A DNA stretch of 7,123 bases from Holdemanella porci (GCF_019052655.1 NZ_JAHQVB010000084.1:1-7123), one strand, 5' to 3'. Positions 1 through 6,558 are shown, counted from the first letter of the stretch. Notes: a model not told the origin generated them from the letters alone. A program made the numbers and translations.

Positions 1-82
1 CAACATCATGACCACTTTCTAATAATTCAACACAAATATGACTACCAATATATCCAGTACCACCGGCAATTAAAATATTCAT
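1..82 (-). CDS. galE: UDP-glucose 4-epimerase, N-terminal fragment (runs off left edge)
   Basis: Only the first 27 codons are in the window. They read MNILIAGGTGYIGSHI and then CVELLESGHDV, which is the opening beta strand and glycine-rich NAD-binding loop (GGTGYIG, residues 7-13) of an extended short-chain dehydrogenase. The wording GGTGYIGSH followed by a helix with ELL is typical of GalE, which interconverts UDP-glucose and UDP-galactose in the cytoplasm (Leloir pathway and surface-polysaccharide precursors). The ATG at 82-80 has a good ribosome site (GAGG, about 8 nt upstream), and a TATAAT box lies just before it, so it is probably transcribed separately from the CpXC gene 48 bp upstream. 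Other NAD-dependent sugar epimerases or dehydratases share this N-terminus, so the exact substrate is inferred. Confidence 0.82.
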   Translation of the reverse strand, partial: MNILIAGGTGYIGSHICVELLESGHDV

Positions 83-107
83 ACGTAAAACCTCATTTCT
101 ACCAAAC

Positions 108-136
108 ATTATAACCTATTTTGACAATACTACAAA
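108..136 (-). promoter_or_regulatory. Candidate promoter for galE
   Basis: A perfect -10 hexamer TATAAT is read on the minus strand at 113-108, about 26 nt before the galE ATG. This would give a leader of roughly 20 nt that contains the GAGG ribosome site. The -35 is weak: TTTGTA at 136-131 with a 17-nt spacer, or TTGTAG with 16 nt. It lies at the end of the CpXC gene, and no terminator separates the two genes, so some read-through is also possible. Confidence 0.45.
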
Positions 137-612
137 ATAAGAATCGCTTTACATTCCTCTTTGGTTAAAGATACAGCCTTATCCTCAAACCAAAGACAAC
201 CATTCTTCTTGTCATAATAATCAAATTTGATACTACGACCCAATCTTTTTTCCAACTGCTTCTTTTTGACCAGTACAAGTTTAGGATTTAAACACTGATC
301 ATAGATCTTGAAAGCCAAAAGAAACTGTGAAACACTATGACAAAGTACAACCCTCTCATCTTCACTCAAATTATCTATATTCTTTTGTTGTGTCAAAACA
401 AGATTAAACTTCTTTTTCGGATCCCGATATAGGAATGGATAGTACAAATAAAACATGGACTTACACTTTTGACATTGATGCATAAAATACGAACCATCAT
501 TCAAGCGTATTCTAGCGACACTATCCATTTGTGCAATCACAACCGTATCTCTTTTTATCTCAAAAACATGTCCACAATGTGGACATGTGATTGGTATCAT
601 TCTTTCTTTCAT
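130..612 (-). CDS. CpXC-domain zinc-binding protein
   Basis: A 160-residue protein with two Cys pairs, CPHC (Cys10, Cys13) and CQKC (Cys47, Cys50), separated by a strand-rich segment. This is the layout of the CpXC family (PF14353), whose name comes from the Cys-Pro-x-Cys motif. The pairs presumably bind one zinc. The family has no firmly established biochemical role. The rest (residues 60-160) is charged, with no membrane segment or signal peptide, so it is probably cytoplasmic. I chose the ATG at 612-610 because it forms TGATG with the stop of the upstream aminopeptidase gene (1-base overlap), which suggests translational coupling. A GTG ten codons earlier (642) would overlap that gene by 31 bp, and an ATG four codons later (600) has a weak AAAGAAAG site. 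It is the last gene of the membrane protein-aminopeptidase-CpXC operon. Confidence 0.8.
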   Translation of the reverse strand: MKERMIPITCPHCGHVFEIKRDTVVIAQMDSVARIRLNDGSYFMHQCQKCKSMFYLYYPFLYRDPKKKFNLVLTQQKNIDNLSEDERVVLCHSVSQFLLAFKIYDQCLNPKLVLVKKKQLEKRLGRSIKFDYYDKKNGCLWFEDKAVSLTKEECKAILIL

Positions 613-2390
613 CAAATAGATCGACAAGCCGATTTTAACCACTCAGCTTCATCATTCGTTAAATAAGGACTGATCTTTTCCAATACCTCTTTATGATAGT
701 TGTTCAACCAAGCCTTTTCTTCATTTGTCAATAAAGAAACATCCAAACCATCCAAGTCAAAAGGTACAAACGTAATTGGCTCAAAATGCATGAACTGACC
801 ATAGTTATTCACATTGCCTTTTACGACAACCATTTCATTTTCATGACGAATACCAAACTTACCTTCACAATAGACTCCTGGCTCATTAGAAGTAATCATA
901 CCCTCATCTAATACACACATTTCATTACGATGAGGTAACACTCTCCATCTAAAGCCATTTGGTGATTCATGTACATTCAATAAGTGACCTACACCATGTC
1001 CTGTACCACATTGATAATCCACATCCTGATCCCATAGTGGTCCACGAGCTAGAATATCTAAGTTGATTCCTGAACACCCAAATAAGAAGTGTGCATCCGA
1101 TAAACGAATATGTCCTCTTAATGCTTTAGTAAACCAATATCTTTCTTCTTCACTAATATCACCCAACACAAATGTACGTGTAATATCTGTAGTACCCTCT
1201 AAATATTGTCCACCACTATCAATTAGAAGCATACCCGAATTTGTGATTTCAACATTCGTTTCTGGCTTTGAAGAATAGTGCATCATAGCCGCATGTTCTT
1301 TATAGGCACAAATCGTATCAAAACTATCCTCTAAATAGTTTTCTTGTTCACTACGAAAAACTTGTAATTTAGACTGAACGCTCATTTCGCTCATCTCTAT
1401 CTTACCCGCATTCTTCTTTAACCAATACATGAATTTTGTGACGGCAACACCATCTTTAATGTGCGCCCACTTTGTACACTTTAACTCTGTTTCATTCTTT
1501 AAAGCCTTCCATAAAATAATTGGACTCTCCTTAAATACAGACTTAGCCCTTAAATTAGAAACAATCGCATAGTTTACACTTGATGGATCCACGAGTACTG
1601 AACCACTCAATATTTTTGTAGCTGAATAAATATCGTTATAGCCACAAACAGTGACATTGTTCTTTCTAAATTCTTCTTCACTCAATTCATCCAAACGAGA
1701 AGCATCCATATAAATAGAAGCTGAATCTAAAGATACGATTGAATATGCAAGCGCAACCGGGAAATTAGGAATGTCATGTGCTCTTAAATTATAAAGCCAC
1801 GCAATCTGATCCACACTTGTTAGTACAATGGAATCGACTTTATTTTCATTTAAGAAAGCACGCAAACGTGAAAGTTTACTTTCCATAGATTCACCCGCAA
1901 ACTTTTCCGAATAATGGAAAGTTGGTGTACTAGGAAGCTGTGGACGATCTGTCCATACGTCATTTACTAAATCTAGATTTACATTCATATTTAAGTGTGC
2001 CAAATCAAATACAGATTTATATGCCAAGGCATCCTTTGTATTCATGACACGACCATCAAATCCAACTGTATCGTTTTCCTTTAGATTTTCAACAATATAC
2101 GCATCTATTTCAGGAACTCCAGGCTGGCCCATCCTCATTAAATCAATGCCTGTACCTTCCAATTGATTTGCCGCCTGAATAAAATAACGACCATCTGTCC
2201 ATAGTGCAGCCTTATCTAGTAATACAACTAAGACACCTGCACTTCCAGTGAATCCAGACATATATTTACGACATGCGAAATATTCGCAAACATATTCTGT
2301 TTCATGAAAGTCAGACGTAGGAATAATATATGCCTGTACATTATTCTCCATCATCTTCTCACGTAATTTTGAAATTCTTTGAGTAATCAT
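612..2390 (-). CDS. pepP: Xaa-Pro aminopeptidase, long three-domain form (M24B)
   Basis: A 592-residue cytoplasmic metallopeptidase that removes the N-terminal residue from peptides with proline in the second position. The length and order match the long form related to eukaryotic XPNPEP1: two creatinase-like N-terminal domains (about residues 3-150 and 160-305), the pita-bread catalytic domain (about 310-525) and a C-terminal M24 extension (about 530-592). All five expected metal ligands are visible: Asp391 (LIDSGG), Asp402 (TTDITRT), His465 (GTGHGVGH), Glu503 (SNEPGVY) and Glu517 (RHENEM). This predicts an active two-metal (usually manganese) centre. The start ATG follows AAGGA at a suitable distance and lies 20 bp after the membrane-protein stop, so the two are cotranscribed. 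The CpXC gene starts on its stop codon. The enzyme probably finishes breakdown of proline-containing peptides taken up as nutrients. The symbol pepP is used for the function; this protein is longer than E. coli PepP. Confidence 0.95.
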   Translation of the reverse strand: MITQRISKLREKMMENNVQAYIIPTSDFHETEYVCEYFACRKYMSGFTGSAGVLVVLLDKAALWTDGRYFIQAANQLEGTGIDLMRMGQPGVPEIDAYIVENLKENDTVGFDGRVMNTKDALAYKSVFDLAHLNMNVNLDLVNDVWTDRPQLPSTPTFHYSEKFAGESMESKLSRLRAFLNENKVDSIVLTSVDQIAWLYNLRAHDIPNFPVALAYSIVSLDSASIYMDASRLDELSEEEFRKNNVTVCGYNDIYSATKILSGSVLVDPSSVNYAIVSNLRAKSVFKESPIILWKALKNETELKCTKWAHIKDGVAVTKFMYWLKKNAGKIEMSEMSVQSKLQVFRSEQENYLEDSFDTICAYKEHAAMMHYSSKPETNVEITNSGMLLIDSGGQYLEGTTDITRTFVLGDISEEERYWFTKALRGHIRLSDAHFLFGCSGINLDILARGPLWDQDVDYQCGTGHGVGHLLNVHESPNGFRWRVLPHRNEMCVLDEGMITSNEPGVYCEGKFGIRHENEMVVVKGNVNNYGQFMHFEPITFVPFDLDGLDVSLLTNEEKAWLNNYHKEVLEKISPYLTNDEAEWLKSACRSI

Positions 2391-2410
2391 TTTTTAAATC
2401 CTTCTTTCCT

Positions 2411-3109
2411 CTATGCCAATTTCTTAAGTGCATCCACCTGGTATACCATATCCAAGAAATCAAATGCCTCACAAGAAAAACATAACACAATCATAATCAA
2501 AAATAACATCTTAATAATATATGTCACAAAATAAACTGCTTTGACACTATTCTCCAATCGCATATATTTAAAGTGTGACCACATAATAAAGAGTGGAAAC
2601 ATAAACAATGCACCTTGAAACAACCAATACATCCAAGTACGATTTTGTAGAAGGTATAAGATGTTGAATACCTTATGCGCATGAAAATCAATCATGAACT
2701 GATTGATCACAGCCACCGATGCATGCCCATTTAAAAAGCCAAGTGCACCTAGAAAGCTGACACCCGCAAATAAATTCGTCAAAAAGATAACGGTTTTTGC
2801 GATTTGTTTAGGCTTCTTTGTGGTAACACGATACGCCTGTGCCAAAAGACATAAGTAGCTCACAATGAAAAATATGCCATATAAAAATGAATAGAATGGA
2901 ATGAAGCAATAGAAGATACAGAAAACTATCGATATACCCAACATTAAATTTCCAATGGAATCGGTTGTCGTACGATACTTCTGAATTCTACGAATTCCAT
3001 TTTTATGCATTGAAAAAGCACGCGTAATCGCATTATAAACTGGTTTTGGAAGTATTGACATCAATACCACGAAAACAAACACAATACCTATCACCATATA
3101 ATCGCCCAT
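2411..3109 (-). CDS. Six-helix integral membrane protein of unknown function
   Basis: I do not recognise a family for this 232-residue protein. By hydrophobicity it has six likely membrane segments at about residues 5-21, 52-70, 72-92, 104-126, 158-178 and 190-212. The loop at 22-50 is strongly basic (KHKNGIRRIQKYR region is Lys/Arg-rich) and a second basic patch is at 94-105. By the positive-inside rule these should face the cytoplasm. There is no cleavable signal peptide and no obvious transporter or enzyme motif. Phe, Tyr and Leu are abundant, with a few Cys in the membrane segments (64, 68, 87, 210, 213). The ATG at 3109 is preceded by the strongest ribosome site in the window (GGGGAGGG, 6 nt away). 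It is the first gene of the operon with the aminopeptidase 20 bp downstream, but the proximity alone does not show a shared function. Confidence 0.85.
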   Translation of the reverse strand: MGDYMVIGIVFVFVVLMSILPKPVYNAITRAFSMHKNGIRRIQKYRTTTDSIGNLMLGISIVFCIFYCFIPFYSFLYGIFFIVSYLCLLAQAYRVTTKKPKQIAKTVIFLTNLFAGVSFLGALGFLNGHASVAVINQFMIDFHAHKVFNILYLLQNRTWMYWLFQGALFMFPLFIMWSHFKYMRLENSVKAVYFVTYIIKMLFLIMIVLCFSCEAFDFLDMVYQVDALKKLA

Positions 3110-3122
3110 TTTATCCCTCCCC

Positions 3123-3151
3123 TTTAAATATTTACCTTTCTATTGTAGAAT
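3123..3151 (+). promoter_or_regulatory. Candidate promoter for the HAD phosphatase gene
   Basis: TTTAAA (3123-3128, four of six to TTGACA) and TAGAAT (3146-3151, five of six to TATAAT) are separated by 17 nt. The predicted start near 3158 leaves a leader of about 30 nt. Its -10 overlaps the -10 of the opposing operon promoter by two bases, so polymerase could occupy only one of them at a time if both are real. Confidence 0.4.
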
Positions 3152-3171
3152 AAAAATATCATTTCGTCCAA
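3142..3171 (-). promoter_or_regulatory. Candidate promoter for the membrane protein-pepP-CpXC operon
   Basis: On the minus strand, TACAAT (3147-3142, one mismatch to TATAAT) lies 18 nt after TTGGAC (3171-3166, the TTG of the consensus kept). Transcription would start near 3135, giving a leader of about 26 nt that contains the GGGGAGGG ribosome site. It overlaps the candidate plus-strand promoter for the HAD gene. Confidence 0.4.
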
Positions 3172-3187
3172 TCAGAAAGAGGTACTC

Positions 3188-4021
3188 ATGAAACTTATAT
3201 TTTTAGACGCCGACGGCACCCTATTCCATCACGAAGGCTATATTCCGGATAGTGCCATCAAAGCTTGTATTCAAGCCAAAAAAAACGGACATAAAGTCAT
3301 TTTATGCACAGGAAGACAGCGCATTGAAATCTTTGGCCCGATGCTAGAAATTGACTATGATGCGATTATTGCCGGAAGTGGGGCAACCATTGAATGTGAA
3401 CACAAAATCGTAGAAGAAAATGCACTCACAAAAGAAGAAAGCCAATATCTTTCAAACTACTTATTAGAAAACAACATTCCCGCTAACTTTGAATGTTCTA
3501 ATGGCATCTATGCCACTCAATATACAAAAGACACGATGTTAAAAATGGTGAAAGAACAATGTGCCGGCAAAAGTGAAGAAGAAAAAGCCAAACACGGCCT
3601 TACAATTCTAACCAGCCAGATCACCGTTGTCGACAATATAAAAGACCTTGTCTACAACAAAGTCTCCGTTATTGACAATGGGAAAACGCCATACAAAAAG
3701 ATCCAACAAGATCTATCCGACAAATACGATGTGATTCCGGCAACCTTTGCGCCACTAGGAAAAGAAAGTGGAGAAATCACTTCCTACCACATCAACAAAG
3801 CCACAGGCATGGATGCCGTAATCAAATACTTTAATGCTGACATTAAAGATACGATTGCGATTGGAGACGGCTTCAATGATATTCCTATGTTTGAAAAAGC
3901 ACATCTGAGCATCGCCATGGGAAATGCTCCACAAGAAATCAAAGATAAAGCTAACATGATCACAACATCACTAGATGAAGATGGTATATATCATGCCTTT
4001 AAAGAATTGAATCTAATTTAA
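3188..4021 (+). CDS. Cof-type HAD-superfamily phosphatase (class IIB cap)
   Basis: A 277-residue cytoplasmic hydrolase of the Cof/YidA type, which removes phosphate from sugar phosphates, nucleotides or flavin precursors with broad specificity. The four HAD motifs are present: DADGT with nucleophile Asp7 and acid/base Asp9; Thr41 in LCTGR; Lys204 in HINKATG; and GDGFND at 226-231, which supplies the Mg-binding acids. The stretch between about 80 and 200 is the C2 cap that selects the substrate, and the motif III lysine lies just after it, as expected for this subfamily. The length is normal (about 265-290). The ATG follows AAAGAGG by 5 nt. It is the only plus-strand gene and is clearly C-rich on its sense strand, unlike its neighbours. 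Its last 9 bp overlap a possible minus-strand small gene. The exact substrate cannot be read from sequence. Confidence 0.93.
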   Translation: MKLIFLDADGTLFHHEGYIPDSAIKACIQAKKNGHKVILCTGRQRIEIFGPMLEIDYDAIIAGSGATIECEHKIVEENALTKEESQYLSNYLLENNIPANFECSNGIYATQYTKDTMLKMVKEQCAGKSEEEKAKHGLTILTSQITVVDNIKDLVYNKVSVIDNGKTPYKKIQQDLSDKYDVIPATFAPLGKESGEITSYHINKATGMDAVIKYFNADIKDTIAIGDGFNDIPMFEKAHLSIAMGNAPQEIKDKANMITTSLDEDGIYHAFKELNLI

Positions 4022-4159
4022 AGAATATCCTACAAAATCATATACGATTTCTGTAGGATATTCTTTACCTTCAATTACCACATGGTTTCCAAAACACGTA
4101 TGATCAAACACTTCAATCACAGTATATTCATCGATTTCAATTTGATTTATTATTCTCAT
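4013..4159 (-). CDS. Possible 48-residue small protein downstream of fic
   Basis: A short frame beginning MRIINQIEIDEYTVIEVF and ending VYDFVGYSLN. It is rich in Glu, Asp, Ile, Val and Tyr, and most codons start with a purine, as in real genes here. It has no Cys pair, membrane segment or signal peptide, and I do not recognise it. It overlaps the Fic frame by 23 bp and the convergent HAD gene by 9 bp. It fills what would otherwise be a 115-bp gap. The ATG at 4159 lacks a convincing ribosome site (TTAGAATTGCTT precedes it), which is the main argument against it. The 13 bases around the ATG are identical to those around the HTH start at 4963, where a GAGG site is present. It may be a true small gene, a remnant of a longer one, or non-coding. 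The last 16 codons lie over a long inverted repeat. Confidence 0.4.
   Translation of the reverse strand: MRIINQIEIDEYTVIEVFDHTCFGNHVVIEGKEYPTEIVYDFVGYSLN
4019..4067. repeat. Long near-perfect inverted repeat at the 3' end of the HAD gene
   Basis: The arms 4019-4034 and 4052-4067 are 16-bp perfect reverse complements. Inside them, AAATC (4035-4039) pairs with GATTT (4046-4050) after a single bulged C (4051), leaving a 6-nt loop. That gives 21 paired positions starting at the HAD stop codon. There is no U-run of note after the stem on either strand, so it is not a classical terminator. It may still help end convergent transcription or protect 3' ends. Confidence 0.8.
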
Positions 4160-4850
4160 AAGCAATTCTAAAATAATCCAAATAAGCTTTATATTTATCT
4201 TGTGCCGACAAACAAGTATCCATCAGATAGCCTCTTTCATAATCCCATTCTTTTAAGCCGCGATAATAAAACATTTTCAACTGATCATCGATTATAAATG
4301 GGACAATATTATATTTCAAACATTCTTTAAATAAAATCGATCTTCCAACACGACCATTTCCATCTTGAAATGGATGAATACGCTCAAACCTTACATGAAA
4401 ATCGAGTATATCTTCAAAAGTCTTTTCTTTTTTACCATTATATTCTTTTAACAATTCCTTCATTCTACCTGGAACTTCTTCAGAAAGTGCTGTATTCATT
4501 CCTCCAACTTCATTTGGTACCTTTTTATAGTCGCCGACCACAAACCCTTCTTTTCTTGAATCACTTGTACCATTCTTCAAAGTCAAGTGTAAATCTTTAA
4601 TAAAATTCTCGCTCAAAGTAGTCTTGGCATGATCAATAATCATATCAATACATCGAAAGTGATTTGCCGTTTCAAGTACATCATCCACATTCAACACTTC
4701 ATTTTCTACACCAATCGTATTTGTTTCAAAAATATATCGAGTTTGATCATGACTCAAGCGACTTCCTTCAAGACATCCAATAAAGTAACAGGCTGTTCTT
4801 TCTTCTTGTTCATACGAACTGGTTTTTTGGCATTTTCTGGAATTTTCCAA
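4137..4850 (-). pseudogene. Fic (AMPylase) core, separated from its HTH domain by a frameshifting deletion
   Basis: This frame carries a complete Fic motif, HPFQDGNGRVGR (residues 159-170 counted from 4850), whose His and Asp/Gly/Asn/Arg residues catalyse AMP transfer from ATP to a hydroxyl on a target protein. The preceding FEDILDFHVRFERI and the following helices through YLDYFRIAYENN are typical of the core. Recognisable homology begins only at about 4769 (EGSRLSHDQTRYIF). Upstream of that, the frame reads the HTH coding sequence out of phase and begins with a TTG that has no ribosome site. In relatives I remember, HTH and Fic are one protein, with a stretch ending SNHIEGSRL that contains the inhibitory (S/T)xxxE(G/N) helix. 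Here that stretch is missing. A TTG at 4757 with AAGGA 6 nt before it could start a 206-residue core. It is most likely a broken gene, less likely a working two-cistron form. Confidence 0.75.
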
Positions 4851-4963
4851 GTTTTACCGGCAATAAATGCACCATCTACACGATTCTGTGCACAATAATT
4901 TCGAACACTGCGCTCGGATATATCCCATTTTTTAGCTATTTCAGCCACTGAAAAATATCTCAT
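4754..4963 (-). CDS. Helix-turn-helix domain, N-terminal half of a split HTH-Fic protein
   Basis: Sixty-nine codons beginning MRYFSVAEIAKKWDISER. Residues 5-30 form a MerR/excisionase-like helix-turn-helix (SVAEIAKKW, ISERSVRNYCAQ), followed by the wing-like GAFIAGKTWKIP and a Lys/Arg-rich linker. As I recall the family, the intact protein continues from LLDVLKE into the Fic domain. Here the frame meets TGA two codons after LKE, and the Fic frame continues in another phase. I chose the ATG at 4963 because GAGG lies 7 nt before it; a TTG two codons earlier is inside the spacer. It may still be made as a free DNA-binding peptide, for example one that binds its own promoter. No clear promoter is visible in the 93 bp upstream, where the gltX terminator lies. 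It is better read as one half of a disrupted gene than as an independent antitoxin. Confidence 0.7.
   Translation of the reverse strand: MRYFSVAEIAKKWDISERSVRNYCAQNRVDGAFIAGKTWKIPENAKKPVRMNKKKEQPVTLLDVLKEVA
4755..4768 (-). promoter_or_regulatory. Possible coupled restart site for the Fic core (AAGGA plus TTG)
   Basis: On the minus strand, AAGGA (4768-4764) lies 6 nt before TTG (4757-4755) in the Fic frame. That TTG overlaps the HTH stop TGA (4756-4754) as TTGA. This is a usable layout for translational restart, although TTG is a weak start codon. It would yield a Fic core beginning just after the missing inhibitory helix. Confidence 0.3.
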
Positions 4964-5056
4964 AAGCAATCCTCAATCTAGTAATAGCATATCATATTAT
5001 CAGCAATTCTATATTACAGATACGTAATTATTTATTTGTTTTTGCTGGTAAAACGC

Positions 5057-5086
5057 AAAAAAAACGCCTAGATTTCTCTAAGCGTT
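5057..5086 (-). terminator. Rho-independent terminator of gltX
   Basis: Read on the minus strand, AACGCTTAGA (5086-5077) pairs with TCTAGGCGTT (5072-5063) as a 10-bp stem with one G-U pair and a GAAA tetraloop. Eight U residues (5064-5057) follow, two of which are in the stem. It lies 9 bp after the gltX stop, the ideal position. It should isolate the HTH-Fic gene from gltX transcription. Confidence 0.93.
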
Positions 5087-5094
5087 TGTATGTT

Positions 5095-6558
5095 TTACTC
5101 TTCTACGATTTCACTCAAACGATCAATACCCACTTGGATACGACGTAATGTTTCATCTTTTCCTAAGATAAACGCAATTTCAATCGCTCCACCTGGAGTG
5201 AATTGTTTACCAGAAACGGCTGTACGAATTGGCCATAATACCTGTCCATTCTTCATTTCCAACTCTTTAGGAAGAGCTAATAAACATTCGTGCAATGCAT
5301 CCATGCTGTCCCATTGATCAAAGGCTTCTAGAGTTTGCTTGCTGGCTTTTAAAGCTTTTAATGCAACTTCTGGAGTTGTCTTCATCTTCTTGTGACGATA
5401 CATTTCTAAATCGTAATCTACTAATGTATCAAAGAAGTCAACACTTTCTTCGATTTGATTCAAGATATCAATACGAGGTTGAATGATTTTGGCAATCTCT
5501 TTTAAGTTGTATGCTCCATGAACCGCTTTTTCTAAGTATGGACGAACTGTTTCATAATATGTTTCTTCATCCATGTTTCTTAAATATACACCGTTCATCC
5601 AAGTCAATTTATCAATATCGAAAATGGCTGGTGATTTAGAAATACGGTGAATATTAAATACTTTGATCAACTCATCCAAAGTATAGATTTCCTGTTCTGT
5701 TTCAGGAGCCCATCCAAGAAGTGCGATATAGTTCATGATCGCGTCCGGCAAATATCCCTTCGCAACAAGATCTTGGAAAGAAGCATCTCCATTACGTTTT
5801 GATAATTTGTGGTGTTCATCCTTCATTACAGGTGGTACGTGTACGTATGTAGGTCTTTGCCATCCATACGCATCATAAATCAAGTTGTACTTAGGTGTAC
5901 TTGATAAATATTCATTTCCACGAACTACGTGAGAAATCTGCATCTGGTGATCATCAATAATGTTCGCAAAGTTATATGTTGGATATCCATCCGATTTAAT
6001 CAAGATTTGTTCATCCAAAACATCTCCATCCACTTCAATACGACCATATACTTCATCATCAAAATATGTTTCACCAACATCTTTGATTGTTTGACGAATA
6101 ACATAAGGTTCACCCGCATCCAATTTAGCCTGTACTTCCTCAGCACTCAAGTGCTTACAAGGATCATTGAACTTAAAAGAAATACCTAAGCTTTCAGCTT
6201 CTTTTCTTTGAGCCTCAATCTCCTCTTCACTACAGAAACAATAGTGAGCTCCACCAAGTTTAATTAAATCTTCGGCATACCCTTTGTACATAGGTAAACG
6301 TTCACTTTGAACATATGGACCAAAGTCTCCACCAATATCTGGACCTTCATCCCAGTTCAAACCACATTCTTTTAAAGTTTTATAAATAACATCTACAGCA
6401 CCTTCTACCTTACGCTCTTGGTCAGTATCCTCAATACGTAATAAGAAGTCGCCACCTTCGTGTTTCGCAATTAAAAATTCAAATAAAGCTGTACGCAAAT
6501 TTCCAATGTGCATATAGCCAGTTGGACTCGGCGCAAAACGAGTTCTAGTTTTATTCAT
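5095..6558 (-). CDS. gltX: Glutamyl-tRNA synthetase
   Basis: A class I aminoacyl-tRNA synthetase that charges tRNA-Glu with glutamate at the cost of ATP in the cytoplasm. It has 487 residues, a normal bacterial length. The Rossmann fold opens with TRFAPSPTGYMHIGN, in which HIGN (17-20) is the HIGH signature. The second signature, KLSKR, is at 251-255. A zinc site is complete: Cys107 and Cys109 (CFC), Cys134 and His136 (CKH). The helical anticodon-binding part fills residues from about 320 to the end. I prefer the ATG at 6558 because AAAGGATGAT lies at a workable distance. The ATG at 6570 adds MIIT but falls inside that ribosome site. The gene has its own promoter inside the end of the GIY-YIG gene and its own terminator. 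In most Bacillota this enzyme also mischarges tRNA-Gln for GatCAB, which cannot be judged here. Confidence 0.97.
   Translation of the reverse strand: MNKTRTRFAPSPTGYMHIGNLRTALFEFLIAKHEGGDFLLRIEDTDQERKVEGAVDVIYKTLKECGLNWDEGPDIGGDFGPYVQSERLPMYKGYAEDLIKLGGAHYCFCSEEEIEAQRKEAESLGISFKFNDPCKHLSAEEVQAKLDAGEPYVIRQTIKDVGETYFDDEVYGRIEVDGDVLDEQILIKSDGYPTYNFANIIDDHQMQISHVVRGNEYLSSTPKYNLIYDAYGWQRPTYVHVPPVMKDEHHKLSKRNGDASFQDLVAKGYLPDAIMNYIALLGWAPETEQEIYTLDELIKVFNIHRISKSPAIFDIDKLTWMNGVYLRNMDEETYYETVRPYLEKAVHGAYNLKEIAKIIQPRIDILNQIEESVDFFDTLVDYDLEMYRHKKMKTTPEVALKALKASKQTLEAFDQWDSMDALHECLLALPKELEMKNGQVLWPIRTAVSGKQFTPGGAIEIAFILGKDETLRRIQVGIDRLSEIVEE

Noticed and set aside
610..642. GTG at 642 as the start of the CpXC protein
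   Set aside because: It overlaps the aminopeptidase by 31 bp and lacks a ribosome site. The ATG at 612 sits on the upstream stop as TGATG and fits better.
4754..4850. HTH and Fic frames as a normal two-gene antitoxin-toxin pair
   Set aside because: The Fic frame's first 27 or so codons read the HTH coding sequence out of phase and have no Fic-like content. The two halves resemble a single fused protein with a piece missing.
4970..5056. Promoter for the HTH-Fic gene
   Set aside because: Several AT-rich hexamers resemble -10 boxes, but none has an acceptable -35 at 16-18 nt, so no call is made; I see nothing else in this 87-bp stretch.
5090..5486. Plus-strand open frames over gltX, pepP and fic
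   Set aside because: They have low-complexity or implausible composition, no ribosome sites, and lie opposite well-supported genes; they are antisense shadows.
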